Shown: in pieces, positions 16,679 to 24,941 of the stretch
Numbering within the stretch: the stretch's first letter is position 1
How the letters are laid out: the number at the start of each line of letters is the position of its first letter
From: Streptomyces sp. NBC_01255
GTDB taxonomy: Bacteria > Actinomycetota > Actinomycetes > Streptomycetales > Streptomycetaceae
Direction of reading: 5' to 3'
Assembly: GCF_036226445.1 (NCBI RefSeq)
Contig: NZ_CP108474.1
Coordinates: 3,844,001-3,908,000, forward strand
DNA length: 64,000 nucleotides
Program-made: the position numbers and the translations under genes
Notes under the pieces: model-generated
The model's input: the letters and a program-made list of their open reading frames with translations, nothing else
Told to the model about the DNA's origin: nothing
Databases searched by the model: none

Positions 16679-17647
16679 ATGGCCATGGAAGTGCCGGAGC
16701 TGTTCCAGGCTCTGATCAGCCAACTGCAGCTCGCATGGCCGGAAGCCGACGAGGACGCGTACGGGCGGGCTTCGGGGCACCTGGAGACGTACTCCAAGCT
16801 CACCGGGGACGACACGTACGCCGCACACCAGCACATCCAGCGCCTGCTGTCGTCCGGCCGCGGCGAGGCGATGGACGCACTGGGGCGGCACTGGAACAAG
16901 GTCAAGGACCCGCACGCCGCCGCCATCGAGACAGCGGCACTGAACTCGGCCGCCGCCACGGCCACCATCTCCGCCAAAGTCCAGGGCGCGAAGCTGCAGG
17001 TCCTGTCGATCACAGCCAACCTCGCCAAGCTCACCTTCGCCTCGTCCGTCGCCGGGTCGGTGACCTTCGGCGCGAGCACGGACGCCGTCGGGCCCGCCGT
17101 CGCGGCGGCCCGGACGCAAACGCACGCGATCGTCAGCGCATGCCTGGAGGACACCGTCCACCTGCTGGGCCGCCTGGAGAAGGACCCGTCCGTGACCGCC
17201 CTCGACGCCGCCGCCGCCGACCTCGCCGCAGGTGTCGGGGGCCGGGGAGGCGAAGCGTCGGACGGCTCGGGGACGGGCCGGGCCTGGGGCAATTCCCTCG
17301 ACCCCGCCGGCTCCGGCCGGGCCATCGCCGAGGGCATCAGCGTCGACCACGCCGAACACCAGCTCGCGGCCGGGAAGCTCAGGGAGGTCGCCACCGCGGT
17401 CCTCGGAACGACCGCGGGCGCCCTGTCCCAGGCCGCCGGCGAGCACGCGACGGCCGCGGCCGGTGGTTCCCTCGGCGCGGCGCTCGCCCCGGTACTCGAC
17501 TCGGTCCTGGACCGGCTCGCCAAGGCCACGGCGGCCTTCGGCGACCACCTGAACGGCTCGCTCCCCGACGCGGTCCTGCTGATCTCCAGCAGCCAGCAGG
17601 ACACGGACGACGACAACAAGCGGCGGATGTCCGAACTGGACCGCTAG
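16679..17647 (+). CDS. Hypothetical alpha-helical protein
   Basis: This 322-residue protein is rich in Ala and predicted helix throughout, without a signal peptide. The first 100 residues (PELFQALISQLQLAWPEADEDAYGRAS through GRHWNKVKDP) resemble in style the WXG-like helical hairpins found at the N-terminus of exported actinobacterial proteins. The middle has a hydrophobic stretch near VAGSVTFGASTDAVG, and the end is Ser/Asp rich. I do not recognise a family and will not assign a function. ATG at 16679 has GGGGAGTTACCGCC upstream. It is separated from the deacetylase by 122 bases. Confidence 0.65.
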   Translation: MAMEVPELFQALISQLQLAWPEADEDAYGRASGHLETYSKLTGDDTYAAHQHIQRLLSSGRGEAMDALGRHWNKVKDPHAAAIETAALNSAAATATISAKVQGAKLQVLSITANLAKLTFASSVAGSVTFGASTDAVGPAVAAARTQTHAIVSACLEDTVHLLGRLEKDPSVTALDAAAADLAAGVGGRGGEASDGSGTGRAWGNSLDPAGSGRAIAEGISVDHAEHQLAAGKLREVATAVLGTTAGALSQAAGEHATAAAGGSLGAALAPVLDSVLDRLAKATAAFGDHLNGSLPDAVLLISSSQQDTDDDNKRRMSELDR

Positions 17648-17825
17648 GGCGTTTCCTTCGGATCTTCCGGTCGGATTGCGCTGAGTAGAGCCGCATGGAC
17701 GATCATCGGGTCGTGAGCACGGGTTATTGGGCGGTCCTCGGGGACTCCGAGTCTTGAAGGGGTGTGACCCAGATACGCCAGAAACCCGCCAGAACTTGAT
17801 CTTGGCCTGCTGAGTGCCTGACGCT

Positions 17826-17889
17826 GTCGGGGATCTTGGCGATGACGGTCGGCCATGCCCTCGACATCTCAGTCTCCAAGATCCCCGAC
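17826..17889. repeat. 14-bp perfect inverted repeat with 36-base loop
   Basis: GTCGGGGATCTTGG at 17826-17839 is exactly complementary to 17876-17889. It lies in the 256-base gap (17648-17903) after the helical hypothetical gene and just beyond the stop of the convergent oxidoreductase. It could terminate one or both transcripts, or mark a decayed insertion. No transposase is recognisable nearby. Confidence 0.55.
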
Positions 17890-17903
17890 CTCGTCACCCG
17901 CGA

Positions 17904-18914
17904 TCAGCTCTGCGTCTCCTCGCGGCGTCCAATAGCGGCCGCATCGGGGATGACGAGCAGCTTGCCGGTGGTACGCCGAGCCTCCAGATCGCTGTGGGCC
18001 TGGGCGGCCTCGGACAATGCGTAGCGGCCCGTTACGGTGACCTCAAGCGCCTTGGAGCGCACCCACTCGAACACATCGGCGGCCCGTCGGAGCAGTTCGG
18101 ACCGATCGGCGATGAAGTCCCCGAGGCTGGGCCGGATCAGGGTCAGCGAACCGCCGTGGGCGAGCCGAATCGGATCAAACGGCGGCACGGCGCCACTTGC
18201 CGCGCCGAAGAGCACGAGATGGCCGCGGGTTCGCAGGCTGGCGAGGCTCGCATCGAAGGTGTGCGCGCCGACGCCGTCGAAGACAACCGGCAGTCCCTGA
18301 CCGCCGTTGAGCCGCCTCACCTCGGCTGCGAGATCGTCGACTGCGGAGGAAAGGATCACCTCAGCGGCCCCGGCACGCTTCGCCAGCTCGGCCTTCGCCG
18401 TGGTCGACGTCGTGCCGATCACCCTGCCGCCGAGATGGGTGATGAGCTGGGTCAAAAGCAGCCCCATGCCACCAGCAGCCGCATGCACGAGCACCGTGTC
18501 GCCCCCCTGAACCGGGTAGGCGTCCTTGACGAGATAGTGCGCGGTCATGCCTTGGAGGAGCACGGCGGCGGCTGTCTCGAAGCCGATATCGTCGGGCAGC
18601 GGCACCAGCCGGGAGGAGTCCACGACGGCCCGCTCGGCATACGTGCCGGGAATCTCCACCCAACCGACCCGGTCCCCGACTGCGACGTCAGCGACGCCGG
18701 GTCCAACTTCGACGACCGTGCCGGCGCCCTCAGTGCCCGGGGTGAAGGGCAGCGGGAGGCTGTACCGGCCTTCGCGGTGGTAGACGTCGAGGAAGTTGAC
18801 CCCGGATGCGGCGACCTCCACGATCGCCTCGCCCGGACCCGGCCGCGGCTGGTCCACCTTGGCCTCCTGCAGCACCTCGGGACCGCCCACTTCGTACACC
18901 TGAATCGCTCGCAT
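17904..18914 (-). CDS. Quinone oxidoreductase-like zinc-independent MDR protein
   Basis: This 336-residue medium-chain dehydrogenase/reductase has the substrate domain (GVNFLDVYHREGRY, PGTEGAGTVVEVG), the coenzyme motif VHAAAGGMGLLLTQL with the AxxGxxG pattern of quinone reductases, and the closing RRTTGKLLVIP. The catalytic zinc ligands of alcohol dehydrogenase are absent, as in the QOR subfamily, which reduces quinones or enones with NADPH. The ATG at 18914 follows a GGAGG sequence at close spacing. It stands alone on the minus strand, with no operon partner. Confidence 0.88.
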   Translation of the reverse strand: MRAIQVYEVGGPEVLQEAKVDQPRPGPGEAIVEVAASGVNFLDVYHREGRYSLPLPFTPGTEGAGTVVEVGPGVADVAVGDRVGWVEIPGTYAERAVVDSSRLVPLPDDIGFETAAAVLLQGMTAHYLVKDAYPVQGGDTVLVHAAAGGMGLLLTQLITHLGGRVIGTTSTTAKAELAKRAGAAEVILSSAVDDLAAEVRRLNGGQGLPVVFDGVGAHTFDASLASLRTRGHLVLFGAASGAVPPFDPIRLAHGGSLTLIRPSLGDFIADRSELLRRAADVFEWVRSKALEVTVTGRYALSEAAQAHSDLEARRTTGKLLVIPDAAAIGRREETQS

Positions 18915-19250
18915 GGCCCTCCAATATCGGCTCGTCCCCCACCAACCCCGTTGATGGCGATCCGATTCCCGGCAAGCCCAAACGAGGCAATACACCTAGG
19001 GCCAGGGATCCGACGTCAGTGGTCCGGCGTCAGGGCAGGAGCGCGAGCGCCGGCTCGCGCCACTCGCGGGACCTCGTCCGGCTCACCGCCGGCATCGCCC
19101 TGTCCACGGCCCACCGCGACGACGAGGAACAGCCCGCCCGCCTGCTCGCCCTGGTCCTGGACGCCCCCCACGCGACACCGCGCGGCCAGGAGGTCTGCGG
19201 AGCGGGGAAATGCCTCGACACCGGCCGCGTGATCGGGGACGCTTCGCGCG
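18915..19250. other. Gene-free stretch between oxidoreductase and DinB-like gene
   Basis: In these 336 bases I see open frames but none with a ribosome site, family motif or consistent start. A frame reading LVRLTAGIALSTAHRDDEEQ looks protein-like and continues out of frame into the DinB gene, so this may be the remains of a decayed gene. The left part should hold the oxidoreductase promoter. Confidence 0.4.
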
Positions 19251-19757
19251 ATGACCAGAATCGACGACACACCGCCCGCGTGGGACGAACGCACCCAACT
19301 CGCCACGTTTCTCGACTACACACGCGGCACCGCCCGCGCCAAATGCGACGGCGTCTCCGCGGAGGACGCCCGCAAGGCGCTCCTTCCCGGCTCGCCGCTG
19401 ATGACCATGAGCGGACTGATCAACCACCTCCGCTGGGTCGAGTACTACTGGTTCCAGGTGGTCTTCCTCGGCGAGGAGGACCAGGGCCCCTGGACCGAGG
19501 AGGACCCCGACCGCGAGATGCGCGTCGCCGTCGACTTCCCGCTCCCGCAGCTGCTCGACGAGTACGCCGAACAGAGCGCCCGCTACCGCGAGCTCGTCGC
19601 CGCGAACAGCCTCGACAAGCGGGCGGAGCGACCCATCCGCGACGGCCGCCACGTCGACCTGCGCTGGATCCTCCTCCACCTCACCGAGGAAACGGCCCGC
19701 CACAACGGCCACTTGGACATCCTGCGCGAAATGCTCGACGGCACGACCGGCGGCTAA
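19251..19757 (+). CDS. DinB/DUF664-family protein
   Basis: This 168-residue four-helix protein is of the DinB superfamily. The likely metal-binding histidines are seen in LINHLRWVEYYW and in LLHLTEETARHNGHLD, the usual three-His arrangement, and an acidic segment (LGEEDQGPWTEEDPD) lies between. Actinobacterial members are often thiol-dependent (mycothiol) enzymes, but the reaction is unknown here. ATG at 19251 with GGGGAC eleven bases upstream is the best start. The stop codon is the first copy of a heptanucleotide repeat. Confidence 0.82.
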   Translation: MTRIDDTPPAWDERTQLATFLDYTRGTARAKCDGVSAEDARKALLPGSPLMTMSGLINHLRWVEYYWFQVVFLGEEDQGPWTEEDPDREMRVAVDFPLPQLLDEYAEQSARYRELVAANSLDKRAERPIRDGRHVDLRWILLHLTEETARHNGHLDILREMLDGTTGG

Positions 19758-19786
19758 CGGCTAACGGCTAACGGCTAACGGCTAAC
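19752..19786 (+). repeat. Heptanucleotide tandem repeat (GGCTAAC)x5
   Basis: Five exact copies of GGCTAAC begin inside the last codons of the DinB-like gene. Because the unit is 7 bases and contains TAA, successive copies place a stop codon in all three forward frames. Copy number changes would not alter the protein, as the first TAA already ends it. Confidence 0.9.
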
Positions 19787-19847
19787 GGCCGGCGGCCGGT
19801 GCGGAGGGAAGCGGTTCCTCCGCCGGACCGGCGGGTACGTGGCGAAC

Positions 19848-20012
19848 ATGTCAAAGGGCTGGCGCTGGTTCCTCCTGGCCGTGTTCGTCGTCTGGACCGT
19901 CTTCGCACTCCAGTGGATCGACCTGGGCTGCGACTACCCGGAGGCGTACCTCGCGGTCGTCCGCTTCGGCACGCCGGAGGGGCTGGAGTTCCTGCCCGCC
20001 TGCGCCGGGTAG
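19848..20012 (+). CDS. Small membrane protein, 54 aa
   Basis: The frame starts at ATG 19848 (or an in-frame GTG nine bases earlier) and encodes a basic start (MSKGWRW), one hydrophobic helix (FLLAVFVVWTVFAL) and a short tail with two cysteines. Codon composition matches its neighbours. There is no strong ribosome site, so the call rests on the helix and on third-position GC. Function unknown; a single-pass membrane peptide. Confidence 0.45.
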   Translation: MSKGWRWFLLAVFVVWTVFALQWIDLGCDYPEAYLAVVRFGTPEGLEFLPACAG

Positions 20013-20111
20013 GAACGCCGGTTGTCCGACACGGTCCGATCAGCAGGGCGTACGCGCAGGTTCGCCCTTATCTGATTGCCGCCGACCAGCGCGGTCGGAT
20101 AGAAAGCCTGC

Positions 20112-20654
20112 ATGCTTAGGGGTAGCAAGATCGGGCTCAGGGCCCGGCACGACGAGGACATTCCGATCCTTCGGACCGAGCTCTACGACGACGTGGTCAT
20201 CGGCTCGCGAGCCGAAGCCGCGCCGTGGCGGCCGGTCACGCCCGGTTCGAAGGATCCGCGGCTCGTGGTGGACGACACGGTCCAGGGGCACGTCCCGTTC
20301 TCCGTGGTGGAGTTGGACGGCGGCGCGCTGGTCGGCACCGCGAACCTGTGGGGCATCGACAACCACCACCGGTCCGCGCACATCGGGCTCGGGCTGCTGC
20401 CGTCCGCCCGCGGCAAGGGCTACAGCACCGACGTGGTCGCGGTGCTGTGCCACTACGGCTTCGTCGTGCGCGGCCTCCACCGCCTCCAGATCGAGACGCT
20501 CGCGGACAACACCGCGATGCTGCGCTCCGCCGAGCGCAACGGCTTCGTCCGCGAGGGCGTCCTGCGCTCCTCGGCCTGGGTGTTGGGCGAGTTCCTGGAC
20601 GAAGTACTGCTCGGCCTTCTCGTCCAGGACTGGAAGCCGGACCCGGCGGCTTAG
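20112..20654 (+). CDS. RimJ/RimL-type GNAT acetyltransferase
   Basis: This 180-residue protein is of the ribosomal-protein-alanine acetyltransferase-like branch of GNAT. It shows the segment IGLGLLPSARGKGYSTDVVAVLCHYGF (acetyl-CoA loop) and RLQIETLADNTAMLRSAERNGFVREG (N-x-x-M-x-x-x-E-K/R-x-G-F signature). Members acetylate N-terminal or small-molecule amines; the substrate is unknown. ATG at 20112 begins MLRGSKIGLRA, the normal family start. The gene stands alone between divergent or convergent neighbours. Confidence 0.88.
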   Translation: MLRGSKIGLRARHDEDIPILRTELYDDVVIGSRAEAAPWRPVTPGSKDPRLVVDDTVQGHVPFSVVELDGGALVGTANLWGIDNHHRSAHIGLGLLPSARGKGYSTDVVAVLCHYGFVVRGLHRLQIETLADNTAMLRSAERNGFVREGVLRSSAWVLGEFLDEVLLGLLVQDWKPDPAA

Positions 20655-20749
20655 GCAAGGACAGTCGTCGGGGCCGTACGTCGGCAGGGAGGATCGACAG
20701 GGAGCCTCGACAGGGCGGCTCGGCAGGGCGGTTCGACCGCGAGGCCGCG

Positions 20750-21322
20750 TCAGCGGACCACGTCGAAGACCTGCTTCTGCAGACCGTTGGCGTAGACCTC
20801 GTGCTCGACGAGCTTCAGCTTCTGGGTGTCCTTGTCGGTGGCGCTGAAGAGCCGCTTGCCCGCGCCGAGGAGGAGCGGGAAGACGAGCAGGTGGTAGCGG
20901 TCGATCAGGCCGGCGTCCGAGAGGGCCTGGTTCAGGGTGGCGCTGCCGTGGACGATGATCGGGCCGCCCTCGGTCTCCTTCAGCGCGGCGACCTCGTCGA
21001 GCGAGCGCAGGATCGTCGTCTCGCCCCAGTTCGACACCAGGTCGTCCTCGGTGAGCGTGGTGGAGACGACGTACTTCGGCATCTCCTTGTAGTCGGCGAA
21101 GTCCTCCATGTCGGGCCACACGGGGCTGAACGCCTCGTAGCTGGTCCGGCCCAGCAGGATCGCACTGGCCTCCTTCTGCTCCCGGCCCTTGATCTCGAAG
21201 GCCTCGGGGAGGAACTCGACGTCCTTGAAGGTCCAGCCGGAGTTCCGGTAGCCGGGCTCGCCGCCGGGGCCCTCCACGACGCCGTCGAGCGAGATGAAGG
21301 CGGAGGTGATGAGAGTGCGCAT
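20750..21322 (-). CDS. Dihydrofolate reductase-family (RibD C-terminal-like) protein
   Basis: This 190-residue protein begins RTLITSAFISLDGVVEGPGG and shows LLGRTSYEAFSPVWP, KYVVSTTL and GPIIVHGSATLNQAL, then LIDRYHLLVFPLLLGAGKRLF. This is the pattern of the RibD C-terminal/YyaP group of DHFR-fold proteins. They bind NADPH, and most are uncharacterised reductases, not the essential folate enzyme. ATG at 21322 is supported by alignment to the family. A relative of the same family is at 29254-29817. Confidence 0.87.
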   Translation of the reverse strand: MRTLITSAFISLDGVVEGPGGEPGYRNSGWTFKDVEFLPEAFEIKGREQKEASAILLGRTSYEAFSPVWPDMEDFADYKEMPKYVVSTTLTEDDLVSNWGETTILRSLDEVAALKETEGGPIIVHGSATLNQALSDAGLIDRYHLLVFPLLLGAGKRLFSATDKDTQKLKLVEHEVYANGLQKQVFDVVR

Positions 21323-21451
21323 GTCGATTCCTCGGTTCCTCGGTGTTCCGGCAGCTTGCCGCCGGTTCTCGGCGCCGCGCGCCCAGTCGTGATGTATGAC
21401 CGGGGCCCGCGGGAAAACTCATCGGTCGCCGCCCAAGCCTAAGATCGAAGT

Positions 21452-21685
21452 ATGGCCATGCAGCGCAGTTCCTCACTGTCCCTGTGGTCTCGGGACTCGT
21501 TCCTGTCCGTCGCGTCGGTGGGCTCGACGCTCTCGATCGGCTCCGTCGGGTCTTTCCTGTCCGTCGGCTCGATCGGCTCCGCACTGTCGATCGGCTCCGT
21601 CGGCTCCTGGGCGAGCGCCTTCTCGCTGCTGTCCGCGCGGTCGTGCCGGGCGATCCTCTCCCACGGCTCCCGGCGGGGCCGCTGA
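21452..21685 (+). CDS. Ser/Gly-repeat small protein (doubtful)
   Basis: The 77-residue frame is built on a near-perfect 4-6 residue repeat (SVGS, SIGS, FLSVGSIGS). The complementary strand is also open over the same DNA and encodes a Pro/Glu/Asp repeat (EPTEPIDSAEPIEPTD), so the periodic DNA could be either gene or neither. I prefer the plus strand because it starts at the repeat boundary and ends soon after it, and I recall short proteins of this SIGS type in Streptomyces. The ribosome site is weak. It could be non-coding repeat DNA. Confidence 0.4.
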   Translation: MAMQRSSSLSLWSRDSFLSVASVGSTLSIGSVGSFLSVGSIGSALSIGSVGSWASAFSLLSARSCRAILSHGSRRGR

Positions 21686-21708
21686 CGCACGGCGGCCCCT
21701 GTGGGCTG

Positions 21709-22287
21709 TCAGGCCGCCGAGTCGATCTTGGACTGGAGGTTGGTCAGGAGGAGCTGGAGGAGCTCGATCGTCGTCTCGTCCGTCAGGTTGCCCTCGGCGT
21801 CGAAGCGCTCGTGCGAGCGGAACACGTGCACCTCCGGCTTCACCACGACGTCGTTGTCCGTCCAGACGAAGACCTGACGCAGGGCGATCTGCGCGCGGAC
21901 CGTGCCGAAGTTGGTCGGCGCGGCGCCGAGGATCGCCGTGGGCTTGCGGTTCAGGGGCAGGCCCTCGGTGCGGGTCCAGTCGGTGCTCAGCCAGTCGAGG
22001 GCGTTCTTGAGGACGCCGGGGATGGAGTAGTTGAACTCCGGGGTGGCGATGAGCAGTCCGTCCGCCTCCATTACCCGCCGGCGGAGCTCGTTCACGACGG
22101 CCGGGCGCAGCTCGGGCGTGTCGAGGTCCTGGTCGTACGGCGGGATGTCGCGCAGGCCCTCGTAGATCTCGATCTCCTGGCCGGTGTTGAACTTCTGGGC
22201 CGCTCGCAGCAGTTGGGTGTTGTGCGAGTCGGCGCGGATCGAGCCGGAGATGGCGAGGATCGTGGACGTGGGCTTGGACGCGGTCAT
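21709..22287 (-). CDS. NADPH-dependent FMN reductase family protein
   Basis: This 192-residue flavodoxin-like protein begins with ILAISGSIRADSHNTQLLRAA (phosphate-binding loop for FMN) and contains ATPEFNYSIPGVLKNALDWLS, the family signature. Such enzymes reduce FMN, quinones or chromate. ATG at 22287 is followed upstream by GGGGGAACCGCC. The gene is divergent from an MFS transporter across a 125-base region that carries two copies of a CGGTTCAGTC motif also found before the TetR gene at 24276. I infer it is part of that regulator's target set. Confidence 0.88.
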   Translation of the reverse strand: MTASKPTSTILAISGSIRADSHNTQLLRAAQKFNTGQEIEIYEGLRDIPPYDQDLDTPELRPAVVNELRRRVMEADGLLIATPEFNYSIPGVLKNALDWLSTDWTRTEGLPLNRKPTAILGAAPTNFGTVRAQIALRQVFVWTDNDVVVKPEVHVFRSHERFDAEGNLTDETTIELLQLLLTNLQSKIDSAA

Positions 22288-22337
22288 GGCGGTTCCCCCT
22301 CGGAAACGGTGTGTCGTATCTCGACGACCAGAAAGCT

Positions 22338-22377
22338 AAACCGATCGGTTCAGTCTGTCAACGGAACGGTTCAGTCT
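22338..22377. promoter_or_regulatory. Paired TetR-type operator motifs between FMN reductase and MFS genes
   Basis: AAACCGATCGGTTCAGTC (22338-22355) and AACGGAACGGTTCAGTC (22360-22376) are direct copies spaced 21-22 bases, two helical turns. A related AAACCGTTCAGTTC stands before the TetR gene (24221-24234), and an inverted GAACTGAATGG lies at 22385-22395. TTGACA at 22377-22382 could serve as -35 for the MFS gene. The regulator is probably the product of the 24276-24941 gene. Confidence 0.6.
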
Positions 22378-22412
22378 TGACAGTGAACTGAATGGTGTAG
22401 TTCATTCGACGT

Positions 22413-23573
22413 ATGCCCACACCCCCGACCACCGACGCCGATACGACCCCCGCTCCCGCCCCCGCCCTCACCCCCGCGACAACCGACGTCCGCGAGCGGG
22501 CAGGGGGCGGCGGTCTGTTCCTCGCGTTACTCGCCGCGCCCGCCGCGATGGGCGTGTCCGGGCCGACCCTGGCCCTGCCCGAAGCCGCCCGCGGACTCGC
22601 TGTCTCCCCCGGGACGGCAGCCTGGCTGCTGACCGCCTACGGGATCGGCATGGCGGTCGGTACGCCCCTGCTGTCCGCGGCGGGCGGGCGGCGCGGCCCC
22701 GCCGGGACCGTCCGGGCCGGCGCGGCCGTCCTCGTCCTGGGCGCGGCCCTCACCCTCGTCGCCCCGAACCTGCAGCTGGCCGTCGCCGGGCGCGCCCTGG
22801 AAGCGGCGGGCGCGGCCGGTCTCAACGTCGCGGCCTTCCAGATCGCCGGCCGGGACCGCTCGGGCCGGGCGCCCGGGCTCGTCGCGATCGGCAGCGCGGT
22901 CGGCGGCACGACGGGCCTCTTCATCGGCGCGGCCGTCGCCGGGACGCTCGGCTGGCGCGCGACCCTGCTGCTCCCGCTCCTCAGCCTGCTCGCCCTCGTA
23001 CCGGCGCTGCGCCTCGCGGGCCGCGCCGCACCCAAGGCGGGACCCGAGAGCGGGCACCGGCCCCGTACCCCCGCACTCACCCTCCCCCTCCCCCTCGATG
23101 TGCTGCGCGACCACGGCTTCCGCACCGCCGCCGGGCTCATGCTCGCGCTCTCCACCGTCAACTTCGCCCTGCTGTACGCGGCTCCGCGTCGCGTCACCGC
23201 CCTCACCGGCTGGACCGGCGTGGAGACCGGCGCGGCGGCCTCGATCGCCACCCTGGTGGGCGCCCTGCTGTCCTGGCAGCTGATCCGCGCCGCCCCCCGC
23301 CTCGGCACGCGCCGGACGCGGCTGCTGCTCGCGGCCGGATCACTGGCGGCGGCCGCCCTGGCCGCGTTCGCGCCCTGGGCGGCGGTGGTCCTCGTCGGCT
23401 CGGCGACCAGCTCCTTCGTCACGGCCGGCGGTCAGGGGCTGCTCACCGGCGCGGCGACCGGGCGGCTCCCGGAGGCGCGGCACGCGACGGCGATCGGGCT
23501 GTTCAACCTGGCCTTCCTGATCGGCGTGGCGGCGGGCCCGGCCGCAGCGGAGGCACTCCAGAGCACACCCTGA
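22413..23573 (+). CDS. MFS transporter, DHA1-like
   Basis: This 386-residue protein has about 12 hydrophobic segments after a Pro/Thr-rich, probably disordered N-terminus of about 30 residues. The motif-A equivalent after helix 2 reads LSAAGGRRGPAG, and the helix 5 region has GSAVGGTTGLFIGAAVAGTLGWRA, typical of drug exporters. The substrate is unknown. It is divergent from the FMN reductase gene and shares two putative TetR operators with it; a cupin and a tetR gene follow on the same strand. Together they look like an inducible detoxification unit. Confidence 0.85.
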   Translation: MPTPPTTDADTTPAPAPALTPATTDVRERAGGGGLFLALLAAPAAMGVSGPTLALPEAARGLAVSPGTAAWLLTAYGIGMAVGTPLLSAAGGRRGPAGTVRAGAAVLVLGAALTLVAPNLQLAVAGRALEAAGAAGLNVAAFQIAGRDRSGRAPGLVAIGSAVGGTTGLFIGAAVAGTLGWRATLLLPLLSLLALVPALRLAGRAAPKAGPESGHRPRTPALTLPLPLDVLRDHGFRTAAGLMLALSTVNFALLYAAPRRVTALTGWTGVETGAAASIATLVGALLSWQLIRAAPRLGTRRTRLLLAAGSLAAAALAAFAPWAAVVLVGSATSSFVTAGGQGLLTGAATGRLPEARHATAIGLFNLAFLIGVAAGPAAAEALQSTP

Positions 23574-23663
23574 CGTCACCCTGACCGCCCGCCGACCGCA
23601 CGCCGACCTACCCGACCTACCGCCCTACCGACCTACCGCACACCCTCACCTCAGGAGCTCTCC

Positions 23664-24167
23664 ATGTCCCTCCTCCACCCCTCCTACCCCGCCCCCCGCT
23701 ACTTCGGCGAGCAGGGCGAGCTCACCGCCCGCTTCCGGCCCGCCGACGCCGAGCCCGACTACGTCTCGGGGCCGGGGCCGGGCGGCACCGCGTACCACTA
23801 CCTGTCCAAGAACACCTCGACCGACGGCGAGTACGGCCTGTACCGCGTCGACATGGGGCCCGAGGCGGGCGGCCCGAGCGCCCACTTCCACAAGGCCATG
23901 TCGGAGGCGTTCTTCGTCCTCTCCGGCAGCGTGCGGCTGTTCGACGGGGAGAAGTGGATCACCGCCGGCTCCGGCGACCACCTGTACGTCCCCGTCGGCG
24001 GACTGCACGCCTTCCGCAACGACGCCGCCGAACCCGCCTCGATGCTCATGCTGTTCGCCCCCGGCGCGCCCCGCGAGGAGTACTTCGAGGCGATCACGCA
24101 GCTCGCCGACCTGAGCGACGCCGAGCGGGTGGAGTTCTGCGAGCGCCACGACAGCTTCTTCGTGTAG
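23664..24167 (+). CDS. Cupin-domain protein
   Basis: This 167-residue single-domain cupin shows the metal motif 1 as SAHFHKAMSEAFFVLSG and motif 2 as GDHLYVPVGGLHAFRN, so metal binding is likely. The function cannot be told from sequence; possibilities include a dioxygenase or isomerase acting on the same compound the neighbouring MFS exports. ATG at 23664 has CAGGAGCTCTCC upstream, a good ribosome site. It lies 90 bases after the MFS gene on the same strand. Confidence 0.87.
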   Translation: MSLLHPSYPAPRYFGEQGELTARFRPADAEPDYVSGPGPGGTAYHYLSKNTSTDGEYGLYRVDMGPEAGGPSAHFHKAMSEAFFVLSGSVRLFDGEKWITAGSGDHLYVPVGGLHAFRNDAAEPASMLMLFAPGAPREEYFEAITQLADLSDAERVEFCERHDSFFV

Positions 24168-24211
24168 ACGCGTCGGGCCGGGCTCTGCGGAGACGCATCG
24201 GGCGCCGGGCT

Positions 24212-24241
24212 TTGCAGACCAAACCGTTCAGTTCATATACT
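24212..24241 (+). promoter_or_regulatory. tetR promoter with embedded operator motif
   Basis: TTGCAG (24212-24217), an 18-base spacer and TATACT (24236-24241) make a good promoter 35 bases before the TetR start. The spacer contains AAACCGTTCAGTTC, the motif repeated before the FMN reductase and MFS genes, so autoregulation is likely. Confidence 0.6.
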
Positions 24242-24275
24242 GGCGGCCCCGCCACCACACCTAAGGACCCCGCCC

Positions 24276-24941
24276 ATGGACGCCCAGGGCGCCATCGACG
24301 AGTACGGCATCCCGATCATCCCGGACCCCGCCGACGCGGCCTCGCGCAAGCGGCAGGCGATCATCGACGCCGCCCTCGCCGAGTTCCTCGCCGAGGGCTA
24401 CTCCGCGGCCTCCATGGACGCGATCACCCGCGCCTCCGGTGTCTCCAAGGCGACGATCTACAAGCACTTCGGCAGCAAGGAGCGTCTGTTCCTCGCCGTC
24501 ATCGGCGGTGTCCTGCCGAAGACGTACGCCGATCTGGAGCCCTCCAACTCCACCCTCGCCGACGCCCCCGACCTGCGGGCCGCGCTCCTCCGGCTCACCA
24601 CCGACTGGGCGCGGATCCTGCTGCGGCCCGACATCATGTCGCTGCGGCGCCTGGTGATCGGCGAGATAGACCGTTTCCCGCAGCTCGGCCAGCTCTGGTA
24701 CCGGGTCAGCTACGACATGAACAACGGCCCGCTCGTCGAGGCCTTCACCGAGCTGCACGCGCGCGGCACGCTCGACGTGCCCGACCCGAAACTCGCCGTG
24801 CAGCAGCTCGTCGCGGTGACGGTGGGCGTACCGCAGCTCGTGCGGACCTTCTCGCCCGACGCGGTGATCGAGGACGCCGAGCTGACGCGGGTGATCAGCT
24901 CGGGAGTGGATCTGTTCCTGGCCCGGTACGCGCCCGCCTGA
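24276..24941 (+). CDS. TetR/AcrR-family transcriptional regulator
   Basis: This 221-residue protein has the TetR helix-turn-helix RKRQAIIDAALAEFLAEGYSAASMDAITRASGVSKATIYKHFGSKERLF in residues 27-75. A helical ligand domain follows, containing the TetR C-terminal (AefR-like) block WARILLRPDIMSLRRLVIGE. It probably represses itself and the divergent FMN reductase/MFS pair through the shared GTTCAGT motifs. The coding end overlaps the convergent permease gene by 47 bases. ATG at 24276 begins MDAQGAIDEYGIPI. Confidence 0.88.
   Translation: MDAQGAIDEYGIPIIPDPADAASRKRQAIIDAALAEFLAEGYSAASMDAITRASGVSKATIYKHFGSKERLFLAVIGGVLPKTYADLEPSNSTLADAPDLRAALLRLTTDWARILLRPDIMSLRRLVIGEIDRFPQLGQLWYRVSYDMNNGPLVEAFTELHARGTLDVPDPKLAVQQLVAVTVGVPQLVRTFSPDAVIEDAELTRVISSGVDLFLARYAPA

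Noticed and set aside
17644..17856. Minus-strand ORF ending in IVHAALLSAIRPEDPKETP
   Set aside because: I considered a transposase remnant but found no DDE motif, terminal repeats or start context.
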